Of a DNA stretch of 64,000 nucleotides, positions 50,802 through 62,426 are shown piece after piece. The stretch is from positions 4,092,001-4,156,000 of the forward strand of contig CP075497.1 in the NCBI GenBank assembly GCA_021613535.1. Direction: 5' to 3'. Every line of letters begins with the position of its first letter. Position 1 is the stretch's first letter. The notes beneath the pieces were generated by a model. The model searched no databases and had not been told where the DNA came from. It saw only the letters and a list, made by a program, of their open reading frames with translations. Source of the stretch: Adineta vaga (Eukaryota; Rotifera). The translations under genes and the position numbers were made by a program.

Positions 50802-53098
50802 TTATCGAAGTTTAAAAAAATTTGGGGCAGAAAAAAGTGTAACATAACTAAATATTGTTGTCATTAATGTAAACAGAACGAGACAGAGACGATCGATAAC
50901 CATCGCTGAAAATTTCCAATCTTCAGATACATCATCATCTTCTTCTTCTTGTTTAACATGTTCTGTAAGAAATTGAAGTTCAGTTATAATTGTACGCATT
51001 TCTGCACGAAATACACGCATATCACGAGGAAGTAAAACATCATTTGGTTCATGATTATGAGTCGGATTTTTACATTTACTGTGCTGACGTGGTAGAATAT
51101 GATTCATGACAGTACTTGGTAACGTTTGACTCGTATTTGTGAAATTTGGATCATTAAGACATGTTACATTTGCTAATAAAGATTTCGATGATTCAGCTAA
51201 TGATGGTGTTGGGAGACATTTATAATTGTTTATTGTACTATTTTCTCGTTCATGTGTACGAGTATGTCGACGACGAATAGCACGCCAAGTTAAATCATGT
51301 CCTGGACGGCTCATCCATAATAACCAAGCCAGATATTCATTAATATAAACAGAAATCTAATAAAAACACACGGTAAACTTTTCCTCGATCAATACAATTA
51401 TTGTAAAAAATCTTTTACCCATTTTGGCATTGTATGATTTTTGGCATTTCGATGATGAAATCCAAGAACTAAAACAGTTGCAACAACTGACATTGAACAC
51501 ATACACATAACAGTGGCAAAATACATAACAATGGTCGGTAATGCTGTTGAACTTGCTGGTATAATGCCAGAAATTAACAAACTGAACATAACAATTGAAA
51601 GTAGAATTGTTATTTCTAGAAATGAGAAAATTTTTATTATTTACTAAAGAATATTTTCTTCTTACGTAATGTTAATTTTTCACCACTATCAGGCGGAAGA
51701 AGAAAACCAAGTATAGTCATGAAACTAATTAGCACACATGGCACTAAATAAAACAAAGACGATTAAAATTAGTTTTTTTTCTTCTCTCTATCTTATTTAA
51801 AGAACAAATAAATCGTGCACTGAACCAATAACGAAAGATAACTCAACCCTCCGATACGTATATGTTATTCTTTAATCAACAAAGATTATTTCGATAAACA
51901 ACCTTGTTTTAATTGATCATGAAAAGAGAATTAGAGGGAAAAAAAAGCAAATTATCAATCGATTTACCAACAATATTCACCACATAATAAAGTGTACGTC
52001 GACGTATACGAATAGTAAATAGAGCAAATGGATAAACAGTTGGACAACATTCATACACAACTGCTTTTCTTACTGCTAAGAAGCCTAAATAATTACAAAA
52101 ATAGAAAGAAATAGTGTTTGTTTTTTTTCTAAATTCCAAATTTCTCACTCAATAATTCCCATTCTGCATTTTTCACATAAGCATCTAATTGACCTTGATC
52201 ACCATCGATTGTTAAATTGACACCTATTTCGAAGCATATTTCGTATATTTTTAACAATTAATTTTTATCTACGTACCACTATCATCATAAGACCATGGAC
52301 CAAATTTCAATGTGCAATTTTGTTCATCCAAAAAAAGACACACATTGACAAAAATTAATATTCAACATATATTATTTCTCATTAAAAACTTACAAACGGA
52401 AATGAATCAATATTAAATGGACAGATAGATTTTAAAATTCCAGGTGGAACAAATAGTATAGTACCATTATGTTGTACAACTAAATTTGTTTTCATTGTTC
52501 CTTCAAAATTATCATCCGCACTAACAAGAAAATAGATGATTTTAAAAAAATGATATTTTCATTATTTTACCTATTGTAAAGATAAATATCGGGTGTCCAA
52601 ACATGTGTACTAGGTACACGAATCGATTGAATTCCACCATACTCTTCCGGTTTCCAATTTAAACTATAATCATGCCATGTCTAAATATTATGAATGTAAA
52701 AGTAAATTCAAAATTGAAATATATTATTTTTAAATGACATACAAGAACTAACCACCCACTAATGACAATAATTTCATTTTTTTCATCCTAATTCAATAAA
52801 CATAAGTTAAATTAGAGATAATTTAAATTAAAACTTACAAAATCAATGATTTGTTGTAATGCTAAACTCATTGTTACTGTTAAAGTATCCGTATCATTAT
52901 AAACTGGTCTTTCGACAGGATCGTAATTGTTTTCTTTGAATAGATTTTGTAATAAACGTCGTTGATGTGCGCCACCAACTAATCTCATAGAAAGATGATT
53001 TTAGATTTCTCTAATAAATCTCTATTGCAAAACTTACTTATTAATTTGAATAGAACAAATAAGAGAAGAAAATATTTGATTTGATTAGTAGAGAACAT
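50802..53098 (-). CDS. Nicotinic acetylcholine receptor alpha-type subunit
   Basis: Eleven exons (53038-53098, 52839-52978, 52743-52787, 52571-52680, 52394-52520, 52277-52328, 52149-52223, 51968-52084, 51666-51743, 51419-51615, 50802-51356) give 518 aa. It is a Cys-loop cation channel subunit. A signal peptide lies in exon 1. The ligand domain has [17 protein letters not shown], the 13-residue Cys loop ([15 protein letters not shown]), and adjacent cysteines in Y-E-C-C-P, which define an alpha subunit. M2 begins G-E-K-L-T-L. M3 is followed by M-P-K-W and M-S-R-P-G, with M4 at the C-terminus. The pattern is closest to alpha7/9/10. The extracellular end of M2 reads S-G-I-I-P-A, without the usual acidic residue. 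The intron before exon 6 lacks AG. Confidence 0.92.
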
Positions 53099-54574
53099 TG
53101 AATGACTTTTTTCTTTGAATTATTCGTTTGATTACAATAATGTTTATGTGTATGTATAATATGTAAACGACAAACGGAGTGTAACAGCTGTAATGTTCTT
53201 CCAAGTAGAAAGAAAGAAAGATACAGAACAGAATGAGAATATGTGATTTCACTTTTTTTGGTTCGATTCCTGGTTGACAATGACATTTAGAAGGCATGTA
53301 TTGGAACGATGGCAATGTGTTAATTGAAAAATCATTTAGCCAAAGCCAATCTATAAGGAACTCAATGTTGTTCTTTAGTCTACAGAAGAAAAGAATAGCA
53401 TCATTGACAGCTCGAAATACAACAAAAATATGAGAACTGATGGTCTGCTTATTAGCATAAGATAATCGACCGTTTGTAACGTTGTCAACTGTGAATGCCA
53501 TTTGAAATGAGATAGAAAAAAAACAAGGCTAATCGACAGAGAAATTTGTAAATACTAACCGCATAATTTCTCATGATGATAATCAAAAACTATACACATT
53601 TTCAATGAGAAATATATGTTAAGAAAACAAATCAATCGAATACATTTATAAAGATAGATATGAATCAAATGAATAGTTACATTAGGCAAAAAAAACGCGT
53701 ATTTGGTGATAGATATCAGAGTAATAAGACAATTGATCAAACATGCATATTTATTTAGTTAGGAAACAGACGATAAAAGCATAGACGAGAAATTCGTCGT
53801 CTTTCAATTCTCGATTTTTTCCCTCGAAGAAAATAGAATTTCTTTTTTTTTTCTCTGTTCAGTCAAAGGAGAAAAAGAACAAGAACACAACGACTAAGTA
53901 GTTTTATTGTTTAATAACAAAAGAAAATAAACTAGAAATGCAGAAAAAAAAACATCAGTCAATCTTCTTATGCAATGATCTTTTGAAGTATAGTAAACTA
54001 AATAATAAAAACAAGAAATCAATGTCAGAAGAAAAATCATTTAAACATACGAATAGAATGAATAAATTGGCAAAGAATCTGATCAGATGATATTTTCTTG
54101 ACTATGATTTCATTTTCTTTTCTTCAACCTAGAAGATAACAGAACAAAAAAGCATCAACGATTAAGTCCAAATTTTAAGCACATATGCATAATAACAAGT
54201 TGTCAAAAAAGTCAACATATTATTGACAAGTTATTTTATAATGTAAATATTTATCTCATAAATTGTCTAACATTTTGTTCTTTAGATATACTAAACAAAT
54301 CAAGATTTTTTTTTCTTTGATCTTAACAAAGAAAGACTTGATTCTGATCTTATTCATTCGGCACTTACGACGGAAAATTCTATTAACATTGGAATTAAAT
54401 TTTCAGTTATGCACTTAATATTCTCAACTCATTCTTATTTCTAATTATATCGGCACTAAACATTACTCGTCGTTTTCTGTGCTTTATCATTCTCATTGAC
54501 TAGAATATGTAGGATTGCATTAGATCGTGCCTTGTCATCGATCTGTCTGGATATTACATTTGACATTCAGTCTT
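53099..54574. other. Intergenic region
   Basis: 5' region of the nicotinic receptor and 3' region of CASC3. The ORF at 53085-53501 overlaps the signal-peptide exon out of frame and is not supported. No repeat family or RNA gene is seen. Confidence 0.5.
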
Positions 54575-56491
54575 TCAGTAGTCGATTATCATTCCAAAAG
54601 TAAGAGATACATTAACGAATGCGTAAATGAACTGATTCGAGGACGTATTATTCATTACTTGTTGAGATGTTGATGTTTGTGCAGAAGCCATTTGATTATA
54701 TCGTGAACTTTGTTGTTGATAAAACATCTGTGGTGTGATAATTTGTCGTGGAAGATATGATGTTGGAGGTGGTGGTGCTTGTGGCCAATCATCTAAATAA
54801 TTTCATAGAGAGAAGACGAATAGTTTTTTGTTTGTTTGTTTATAATACTTTGTTCAGTTTTATTTGAACGTTGTTCACGATAATGTTGCATTTGAGATAG
54901 TGGTAATGTTTGTTGATGAATAGAACTATTCGGCATATTATTACGCATGTTTGAATATCGTTTAGGACGTTCATTCATTGAAACATCTGGTGAAAGATTT
55001 AAAGATGTTCTCTCTAAATATAAAAAAAAGATATATGTAGATAAGATGAACAGATTTTTGTCTTTCTATGATTAATCTTCTACGTTGATAAGATGGTTTT
55101 TGTATGAGATTTCGATTCGTATTATTCATTTGTAAACGAGGTGGTAAATTTGGTTTATTCTCAGATAATTCATAGGTTTTTCTTGGCTGATTAAAAGAAT
55201 TAATTGATGTTTTGAAGAATTTTGGATCATTTCGAGTAAAATTATTCTTATATTTTGAAGTATTATCTTGTTGCTGAAAATCATTAGTTGGAAGACTTCG
55301 ACGACGATGATATGTTCGTTCATCGATTTGTGTTTGATCATAATCACGTCGTTGTCGATGAGGTGTTACTTGTACTTCTTTTGGAACAGTTGTTTCTCTT
55401 TTCAAATTACTACGATTATATGATGATGATGATGATGATGAATGCTCATAATCTTTCAAATCAAATTGATTCATTCGATTGTTGATCGAAGTAGGATTGG
55501 TTTTATGTGACATTCGTTGCTGTGGAAAATTATTGTATCCTGTATGTGATTGAGACATGTAATCGTTAACATGGAATCGATTCTGATGATAATCACGCCT
55601 AGGAATTGATTTTTTAAAACAAATTAAAGTGTTTGATAGTGAAAAACATACGGAGAATGTTCGTGATCATGTTTTTGTAATGGACGTCGAAATGTTGACT
55701 TCTCTTCATCACGTAAAAACAGATCATGCTGCCATTTACCATCGAAATCCGTAGAAAGTCGATAATTATTTCTTGTTATTTCTCTTTAAAGATAAAAGAA
55801 TTAGAATACACAATAAAAACAAATGATTCTATTTACTTTTTTGATTGATTAGTTTCATCTAAAGTTCTATCATCATGTTCATAGAATCTTCCTTTTCGAG
55901 GAATATAAGCGGGATTTTGAGTATCATTATCATCATCAAATGTTTCTTTTCTATTCTCGGATTTTTTCTTATCATCAACAATTACTGATTCGATAGTTGG
56001 AACACTTTGATTATCATTATCATCATCGCCTTCTGAATGTTCCTTCTCTAAATGGTTTTCATTACTTCGCCGAGGTTTAATATCTATATCCACTTCATCT
56101 TCATCCATAGTTTTCTAGAATTAAAACAAAAAACCATACAAATCAATCGTATGACCAATCTCTTCTTGTTACTTTGAAAAGAGCTTTCTTTAAAACCGAA
56201 CTTAACAATGAACCATCATCATCTTCTTCTTCATCATCATCCAAATCTTCATATTCAGAATCATCTTTGTCATCACATTCATTTCCTATTTCGTTCGAAC
56301 ATTTTTGATCAGTATCAATTTCCAGAGATTCTATTTTTTGATCAGAGATTGAAATCATTCTTGATTCATCTACAAAAAGAACTTCGCTTAATGTTTTGAT
56401 TCTAAAGAAAATTCATACCACCATTCATTGCTATTGTTTCATCTTCTTGTAGATTTGTTAAATTCTCACTTATCTGATTTGGATCTGACAT
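54575..56491 (-). CDS. CASC3: CASC3/Barentsz (MLN51), exon junction complex component
   Basis: Seven exons (56419-56491, 56173-56369, 55837-56114, 55652-55783, 55084-55598, 54849-55013, 54575-54792) give 525 aa. CASC3 clamps eIF4A3 on spliced mRNA and acts in mRNA localisation and nonsense-mediated decay. The SELOR region is recognisable: N-P-A-Y-I-P-R-K-G-R-F-Y-E-H-D-D-R, then D-G-K-W-Q-H-D-L-F-L-R-D-E-E across the exon 3/4 junction. The N-terminus is acidic (Asp/Glu runs). The C-terminal half is Arg/Asn/Gln/Ser-rich and disordered, with a seven-Ser run and a W-P-Q-A-P-P-P-P patch. An acceptor (AG 56500-56501) lies 8 nt before the ATG. It is divergent from SPATA4. Confidence 0.88.
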
Positions 56492-56785
56492 TTTTTAATC
56501 TGAAAACTGCGAAGTGGTGATATCGAACTTGGTAAAAGATTATCGATGAACCAATCATATATCAACTGCTCTAATCTGAAGATAGGTTTTTTTTACACTT
56601 TTTAATGAATTTATTTCTTTTTAACATTTCTTTACATTAAGAATCGATATATATTTTATTAAATCACCGTTTTCTTTTCTTGATTGGTAGAAGAAGGTCG
56701 TCTCTTAGCAACAAACATATATATGGAAAGTAGACGGTTGCTTTTTATTATCTGTGATATTCAAAAGAAAACATTTTTCATCGCT
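56492..56785. promoter_or_regulatory. Bidirectional promoter region, CASC3 / SPATA4
   Basis: A 294-bp head-to-head gap, or 231 bp if SPATA4 starts at 56723. It carries acceptor-like AGs facing both genes. Confidence 0.45.
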
Positions 56786-57974
56786 ATGGTTGCTCGAACA
56801 TCTCGTGAAGTTCTACGTTGGCATGAAAGTCTCTATCTAACATATCCTATCATTGTTCCAAGATGGTATGTAAAACATATGTTTATCTTTTCAAGCACTT
56901 GAAATTCCTTTCTAAAAACAATCAACACATCACTTTAAAACTACTTCATCAAATGCTTGAGGGATTCGTGTGTATACATAATAATCACATTTGATGCATT
57001 CTTGTTTTTATTTCAAGGGATTTAGCTAATGGATTTACCTATGCAGAAATCTTGCATGTTTATTTTCCTAATGAAATCAATATGTTGAATTTTCTTAATG
57101 GTCGTTCATTGAATTGTCGATTATTGAATTGGGCAATGATTAAACAATTTCTCAAAAAGAAAAATCTTCCAATTAATCATGAATATATCGATGCAACATT
57201 ACATCGAAAAGATGGCGGTGCGGAAGGATTACTCGAACAAACTTATGAATTATTAACAAATAAAAAGTAAAATATGAAAATGAAATTGTTCTCTTATTTG
57301 AATTTGTTATTCTTTCAGACCATTTCTTGATACTTCCTATGAACGTAATACTCAGTTTACTGATCATATTTATGAACAAACATTAGACTATTTTCAACGA
57401 TCACATACCTCGAAATCAATAAAAAATAATTTGAAAATTTCCGAATTAATCACTGATCCATCCTATGCGCATCAAGCCAAAAAAGTATGTCTTTCTTTTC
57501 TTTTTTTCTCTCAAAATTTCTTTCGTTCTAAAATAGAATGAATATATTCGTGATCAATTAAAAAATGAACGTCAAAAACTACGTCTTGATAATCCACAAC
57601 GATTTGATATTAAACCATCATTAGCTATACGTTGTTTACGAAAGCCTCTTCAATTAGAAATCAATCCTCAAGATTGGTATACAAAATCTTTTGTTTCACG
57701 CTCACGTTCAGCAACTTCAGTATCGAATAAGATGCCTAGTACGAAACAAGCATCACGACAAATTTCAGCTGATCGTTCAAAACAAAATTCCAAATTACAA
57801 TTTCAACGAGGTAAATTAACAATTCAAAGAAAACTTCAAATTGAATGTTTATTTTTATTTATTTTAGAAAAAGGAACTATTGACGCGAATGAAAATGACA
57901 CATATTATAAAGAAATTATTGTAAAACAAAATACTATACCATTGGATGACCTTACGAATATAAACGAAGCTTAA
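56786..57974 (+). CDS. SPATA4: SPATA4 homologue, CH-like domain ciliary/sperm protein
   Basis: Five exons (56786-56865, 57018-57266, 57319-57484, 57537-57810, 57868-57974) give 291 aa. Translation could also begin at the in-frame ATG at 56723. 56786 fits the conserved S-R-E-V-L-R-W-H start of the domain better. The N-terminal ~110 residues form a CH/CLAMP-type domain: R-W-x-x-x-L, W-D-L-A-N-G-F-x-x-A-E-I, L-L-N-W-A-M-I-K-Q-F-L, and I-x-x-T-L-H-x-K-x-G-A. SPATA4 relatives bind axonemal microtubules in sperm and cilia. Further matches are S-K-S-I-K-N-N-L-K-I-S-E-L-I and the basic Ser-rich tail. The intron at 56866-57017 (152 bp) is long for this window. Confidence 0.85.
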
Positions 57975-58436
57975 AAAACTATTTTCCGAATATTTTTTTT
58001 CTTCTATTCATTTATTATTGGTAAATATATAAATATTTTCACGAAAATAGTATTTCATCGCATTTGATTTGACAGTTAGTTGGAAAGAAAGAATGAATGT
58101 ATAAGTAATGCTAATGATTCATCATCCTTCGCCAGTGAAGGAGAAAGAATAAAAGATACACACTAGTTTTCAAGGGCAAACAAATGAGTCACAAGTTGTT
58201 GTGTTGTGTGTCATAGCATCTCGCCGTAATATCTCATGAGCTAAGAAATCACTTGCTCATATGTATATGGTTGGGATTTCTGAGTCACACACTTGTGACG
58301 AGAAGTATATAAGGACTTTTGCTTTGCTTTCGAGAACATGCTTTCTCTCATTGTCTCTTTCGGGTCGGAATAAAGGTCTTTACATTGCACAACGAAGAAA
58401 AAATTCACATGTTCATTTAACAATTCAGATATCACA
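57975..58436. promoter_or_regulatory. 5' region of SGNH hydrolase gene
   Basis: It contains a small inverted repeat GTCACA/TGTGAC at 58284-58299 and a TATA-like element just after it. An acceptor-like TTCAG (AG 58427-58428) lies 8 nt before the ATG. Confidence 0.45.
58306..58314 (+). promoter_or_regulatory. TATA-box-like element
   Basis: TATATAAGG, 123 bp upstream of the SGNH hydrolase ATG, in otherwise non-repetitive sequence. Placement allows a start site near 58340. Confidence 0.35.
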
Positions 58437-59258
58437 ATGGCATCTTCAGTGCGACATTTAATCTTACTTGGCGACAGTATACTCGATAATGGTTCATATG
58501 TTCGTGGACAACCTGCTGTGATTGATCAATTGAAAACGAAAATAAAAGATCAAGGTTGGAAAGCAACATTACTTGCTGTTGATGGAAATGTTCTATCACA
58601 TATTGCTGATCAGATAAAGCGAGTTCCTGACGATGCAACACATTTATTCATTTCAATCGGTAAAATTTATTTCAATTTTATTCTATCAAAAGATGAGTCA
58701 TATTATACGTAGGTGGAAATAATGCACTTTCATATATGCATCATTTACAACAATCAGTTGGATCCGTTGGTGAAGCTTTGCTAATTCTTCATAAAATTAA
58801 AGCAAACTTCGAAAAAGTAAACAATGTAAAATATTTGATTTGATTCCTTATTTCCTTGCGAGATTGTTTTAGGATTATCGAGAAATGTTAAAACAAGTGA
58901 CTTCGTTAAAACGTCCTGTTACAACTTGTACAATATATAATCCTCGTTTTCCTGGTTCACATGAACAAACAATGTGTGAAACAGGTTTATCTGCTTTAAA
59001 TGATGTCATTGTAACAGAGTCAACGAAAGTATATCGAATTTTTGAAATTTATTTAATAGATTTAGTCATTCTCTATTTTAGCTCGGCATTCCAGTGATCG
59101 ATTTAAAAACAATATTCAATGATCCAAAAGATTATGCCAATGCAATCGAACCTGGTGTTCAAGGTGGAGCAAAGATCGTTGAAAATATTCTCTTTGTTGT
59201 CAATCATCATCGATTTCATGAAAATATCTGTTCGATCTACGCGAAAACAAAACCATAA
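58437..59258 (+). CDS. SGNH/GDSL-type esterase
   Basis: Four exons (58437-58659, 58713-58816, 58873-59028, 59082-59258) give 219 aa, a complete SGNH fold. Block I is L-L-G-D-S-I-L-D-N with the nucleophile Ser. Block II has V-D-G-N-V. Block III is S-I-G-G-N-N-A, giving the oxyanion Gly and Asn. The C-terminal half has P-V-I-D-L and D-Y-A-N-A-I-E-P-x-x-x-G-G, which resembles intracellular bacterial-type GDSL hydrolases; there the Ser of E-P-S precedes H in some members. A canonical D-x-x-H pair is not obvious, so the catalytic His is uncertain. No signal peptide. Substrate unknown; acyl esters are likely. Confidence 0.85.
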
Positions 59259-59388
59259 ACAATGATTTTTTTTTGTGTTATATATATATATTTATTTCCG
59301 AATCTTAAATAATAAACAAGCTTAACTTTGTTTTTCTCTTATTGAAATGATAAAAAAGTTTTTTTTATAATTGTTGCTTGACAAATTT

Positions 59389-59736
59389 TCATTGAGGTAC
59401 GGATTTAAGAGCACCATCTTGACCAACTTCGAATTGCCAACCATGTTTTGGTGATGTAACACCTTCAAATGGAGCTGTTAATTCTTTTGTTGAACCATCT
59501 TGTCCTTTAATAGTTAATTTTTGAACGAATTTACGTTGTTCATGTTCACCCGTTTGAACGGTTTTTTCTTCAATTGATTGTGAACCACCTTTTGGAACAT
59601 TGACAGTCACTCTTTCACTATGATTACTGTCTGAACCAGCATATTCAACTTCGACAGTTACATCGTTGTCACTAGAATTTTTCAATGTTGCTGAGTAAAC
59701 ATGGCTTGGAGCCTTGAGTCCACACATTTGTGCCAT
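59389..59736 (-). CDS. Small beta-rich protein, cytosolic member of a local three-gene family
   Basis: Single exon, 115 aa. It has no signal peptide. Alternating hydrophobic residues indicate a beta-sandwich: H-V-Y-S-A-T-L-K-N, V-T-V-E-V-E-Y, V-Q-K-L-T-I-K, A-P-F-E-G-V, W-Q-F-E-V. These blocks appear in the same order in the two secreted proteins at 60718-61098 and 61881-62279, so the three are paralogues. One cysteine near the N-terminus; the two conserved cysteines of the secreted forms are absent. An acceptor (AG 59746-59747) lies 9 nt before the ATG. Family and function are not recognised. Confidence 0.75.
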   Translation of the reverse strand: MAQMCGLKAPSHVYSATLKNSSDNDVTVEVEYAGSDSNHSERVTVNVPKGGSQSIEEKTVQTGEHEQRKFVQKLTIKGQDGSTKELTAPFEGVTSPKHGWQFEVGQDGALKSVPQ

Positions 59737-60717
59737 AATTATATTCTACAAAAAAAGATAAACGACTAGGTAAAAACGAGTAGAAGAAAAAAGTAATGTA
59801 AACTAACTTGTAGTTGCAATGAAATAAGAAAGTGAGTAGAAGAAAGAAAATGCTGTATGTATGTGTGTTTATATATACGCTATGATAAGAAAAATGTTTC
59901 TGTTCTCAAGATAAAGAATGCAAATAAACCCCTACAGTCGAGTGCTCGGTAGGTGATTCACACATGGACTTTTTAACGTGGAGAAAATAAATATGAATTT
60001 GAGAGAGATATTCCCATTAAAATTTTGAAAAGAAAAGTATTTCATAGGAACGATGAGTCATACAATAAACATATGGGAATTTAAATAAAAGAAATTATTT
60101 TGAGGGTATTACTCAACTATCTATCGAAGAAGATAAAAAATATATTACAAAAGATGAACAATTGATAACAGAATGTGCGAACAAACAATTATCATTCTTA
60201 TTAAAATCGATGTAATTGAATACAACTGATAAACGCTCGATTCAACCAGTAGAAGAAAATGAAAAAGTCGAAGTATGACTTGATTTTATATAATAGTCGA
60301 TAGCTGATATATATTTTCGATGAAATGTTTGGAAAAACAATCGAACATATACCCAGACATGTTCGTATATGTATATAAAAAGATAAATTTAGAGACCTTG
60401 GAAAGTAGAAAAGAAGAATGAATAAGTTAAGACGTGTGCAAATATATCTTATTCAAATAAGAGAAGAATATCCTAGAATATCTAGCTTATTGAAAAGACG
60501 ATGACAAATTACAGTTTTACAATGACTAACTTCTGCTTTATCATAACGTTTTGTTTCTAGCATCGTTAGTAAGCCCTTCAACCTTTGTACTGTGTTTAGA
60601 TAAAATGATAAATATTTATTTCACGAATATAGATAAGCGTTTTCTTTTTCTTCTTCAATCAGATAAGATGATAATGTTCATTCAAACAAAGAGTTAAATA
60701 ATATGTTCAGTTTCGTC
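59737..60717. other. Intergenic region within the small-protein array
   Basis: AT-rich spacer of about 1 kb. No gene is seen. Confidence 0.5.
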
Positions 60718-61098
60718 TTATTTACATGAACCTGGTCCAACTGAAACAAGTTTATTTGGTTCAACATTAAATTGCCAACATCTTTGCGTTTTAGTTACTT
60801 TTGGAAATGGAGCAATAAGACCTAGATCACCACATGTAATCGATTCAATAAATGCACCTGCTGTCCATGTTCCCATATCAACAATCTTTTCATTGACAAT
60901 TGTTTGTTGATTACTTGGAATTGTAATAATTTCATTGGGAATTGCAGTAACACTAAATGTGCCCCAACCAATACTGCAATCCACAGGTATGTTTCGTATG
61001 TTTCGAACAACAGCAGAAAAAACAATGCCTGGTATAGGTTCTGCAGAAAGTGTCGAAAGTAGACACAAAGTAAAAACAGTTAAAATAATTGTTGCCAT
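60718..61098 (-). CDS. Secreted small beta-rich protein, family member 2
   Basis: Single exon, 126 aa. A signal peptide occupies the first ~19 residues (hydrophobic run ending S-A-E-P). The mature part shares with its neighbours V-F-S-A-V, V-N-E-K-I, W-T-A-G, I-T-C-G-D-L, A-P-F-P-K-V, W-Q-F-N-V-E-P and V-S-V-G-P. Cysteines in D-C-S-I-G-W and I-T-C-G-D are conserved with member 3 and could form a disulfide. It also has an R-C-W and a Cys near the C-terminus. Likely secreted or in the secretory pathway. Function not recognised. Confidence 0.75.
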   Translation of the reverse strand: MATIILTVFTLCLLSTLSAEPIPGIVFSAVVRNIRNIPVDCSIGWGTFSVTAIPNEIITIPSNQQTIVNEKIVDMGTWTAGAFIESITCGDLGLIAPFPKVTKTQRCWQFNVEPNKLVSVGPGSCK

Positions 61099-61880
61099 GA
61101 ATGAATAAAGTTAAAACTGTAAATTATTAGAAATCAAACTAGTCAACGTCTTATATAGATCAGTATTCAGATCATATTTCTTTGTTTTGTATATCACGAA
61201 ATATAATCGTTCTCGAACAAACAGAAGAGTCCATTACAAAAATGATATATGTAAAATTTATACAAAATATTTTATATCCTGTTGAGAATAAATTATGAAT
61301 TGTTAGATTTCCAAAGATTTTGAATAAAACTTATAAAGTTATATTTCATCGATCAAGAAATAGACAATAGAAAAAAGATAACTTTAGTTTACAAAACACA
61401 TTTCTCCGATGCGTTGAAGAAATCGATTCAAATTCGATAAAATCTGTGAATATCAATGTTCTCGTCTAAATCTCAAATTCGTACTTAATTTATGCGAACA
61501 AACTTGTTTTTGAAAAAAAACTAGAAACATGATCACGATTCGACAAATAAACATTTATTCATCTTCAATGGATTACTATTTAAAGAAAATTTTATGTATA
61601 TAAAACTACGCAATTGCAATATTAATGCAAAACAAATGTTGTCTTATGATCATCTATTGGTTTTCGTTTCGAAATAACTGACCTTTGCTTTTGCAAGGTT
61701 ATTAGAATCATGCTAGACATATTCTGCTATGGTTTCTTAAAAGTCTTTCATTTGTAGATGATTAAAAATAGTAGATGTTCTGTATTGTCGAAAATAAAAG
61801 TTTACAGAAATAAGTAAATGCAGATATTTACAAAAAAAGAAAATGAAATTGTTCGAGATAAAAATAAGTTTGTTGATATT
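61099..61880. other. Intergenic region within the small-protein array
   Basis: AT-rich spacer between members 2 and 3. An acceptor (AG 61117-61118) sits 18 nt before the member-2 ATG. Confidence 0.5.
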
Positions 61881-62279
61881 TTAGTTTGTACTTTCAGAAA
61901 CATGAGAACTAGGTCCAACGGAAACAATTTTGCTTGGTTCAACACGAAATTCCCAATTTTCTTGTACGGTCTTAACATTTGGAAATGGTGCTCGAAGTAC
62001 TAAATCTCCACAACGGATTCTTTTAATAATTCCACGTGCTGTCCATGTATCCATATCAAAGAGTTTCTCCTTGACTGTATAGTATTGATTTCCTGCAACT
62101 GAAATTAGATTACTTTGAAGCTTAGTACTCGATGGTGTAAGCCAGCCAATCTTGCATTTAATAGCAGAATTTCGCGAATTATAGATAACAGCTGAATAGA
62201 CATCAGTTGGTGAAGGTAATGTTGAGATTGTTGATGAAAATAATAAGATACAAAGAGAAAAATAGATTATCGTCGACAT
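61881..62279 (-). CDS. Secreted small beta-rich protein, family member 3
   Basis: Single exon, 132 aa. The signal peptide is about 19-20 residues. It aligns along its full length with member 2: V-Y-S-A-V, K-C-K-I-G-W, V-K-E-K-L-F-D-M, W-T-A-R, I-R-C-G-D-L, A-P-F-P-N-V, W-E-F-R-V-E-P and V-S-V-G-P. The two shared cysteines are present, and the tail is Ser/Thr-rich. An acceptor AG at 62290-62291 lies 10 nt before the ATG. It is clearly a tandem duplicate of member 2, older than recent because identity is moderate. Function not recognised. Confidence 0.75.
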   Translation of the reverse strand: MSTIIYFSLCILLFSSTISTLPSPTDVYSAVIYNSRNSAIKCKIGWLTPSSTKLQSNLISVAGNQYYTVKEKLFDMDTWTARGIIKRIRCGDLVLRAPFPNVKTVQENWEFRVEPSKIVSVGPSSHVSESTN

Positions 62280-62426
62280 TATTTCAGATCTAGAACAAAA
62301 CGAAACGGATAATTTTCTAACAGCTTTTTTTTATACATGGTGATGATCGACCATGTTGTTTTGATAATTTATTGTTATTTCATGAACAAAGACTAGAAAC
62401 AAATTAATCTACTGTTCGTATTACTA

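Noticed and set aside
53258-53275. GGTTCGATTCC, resembling a tRNA T-loop
   Set aside because: No matching T-stem, anticodon arm or acceptor stem can be formed around it.
53085-53501. 138-codon ORF on the minus strand
   Set aside because: Overlaps the receptor's signal-peptide exon in another frame and has no domain features.
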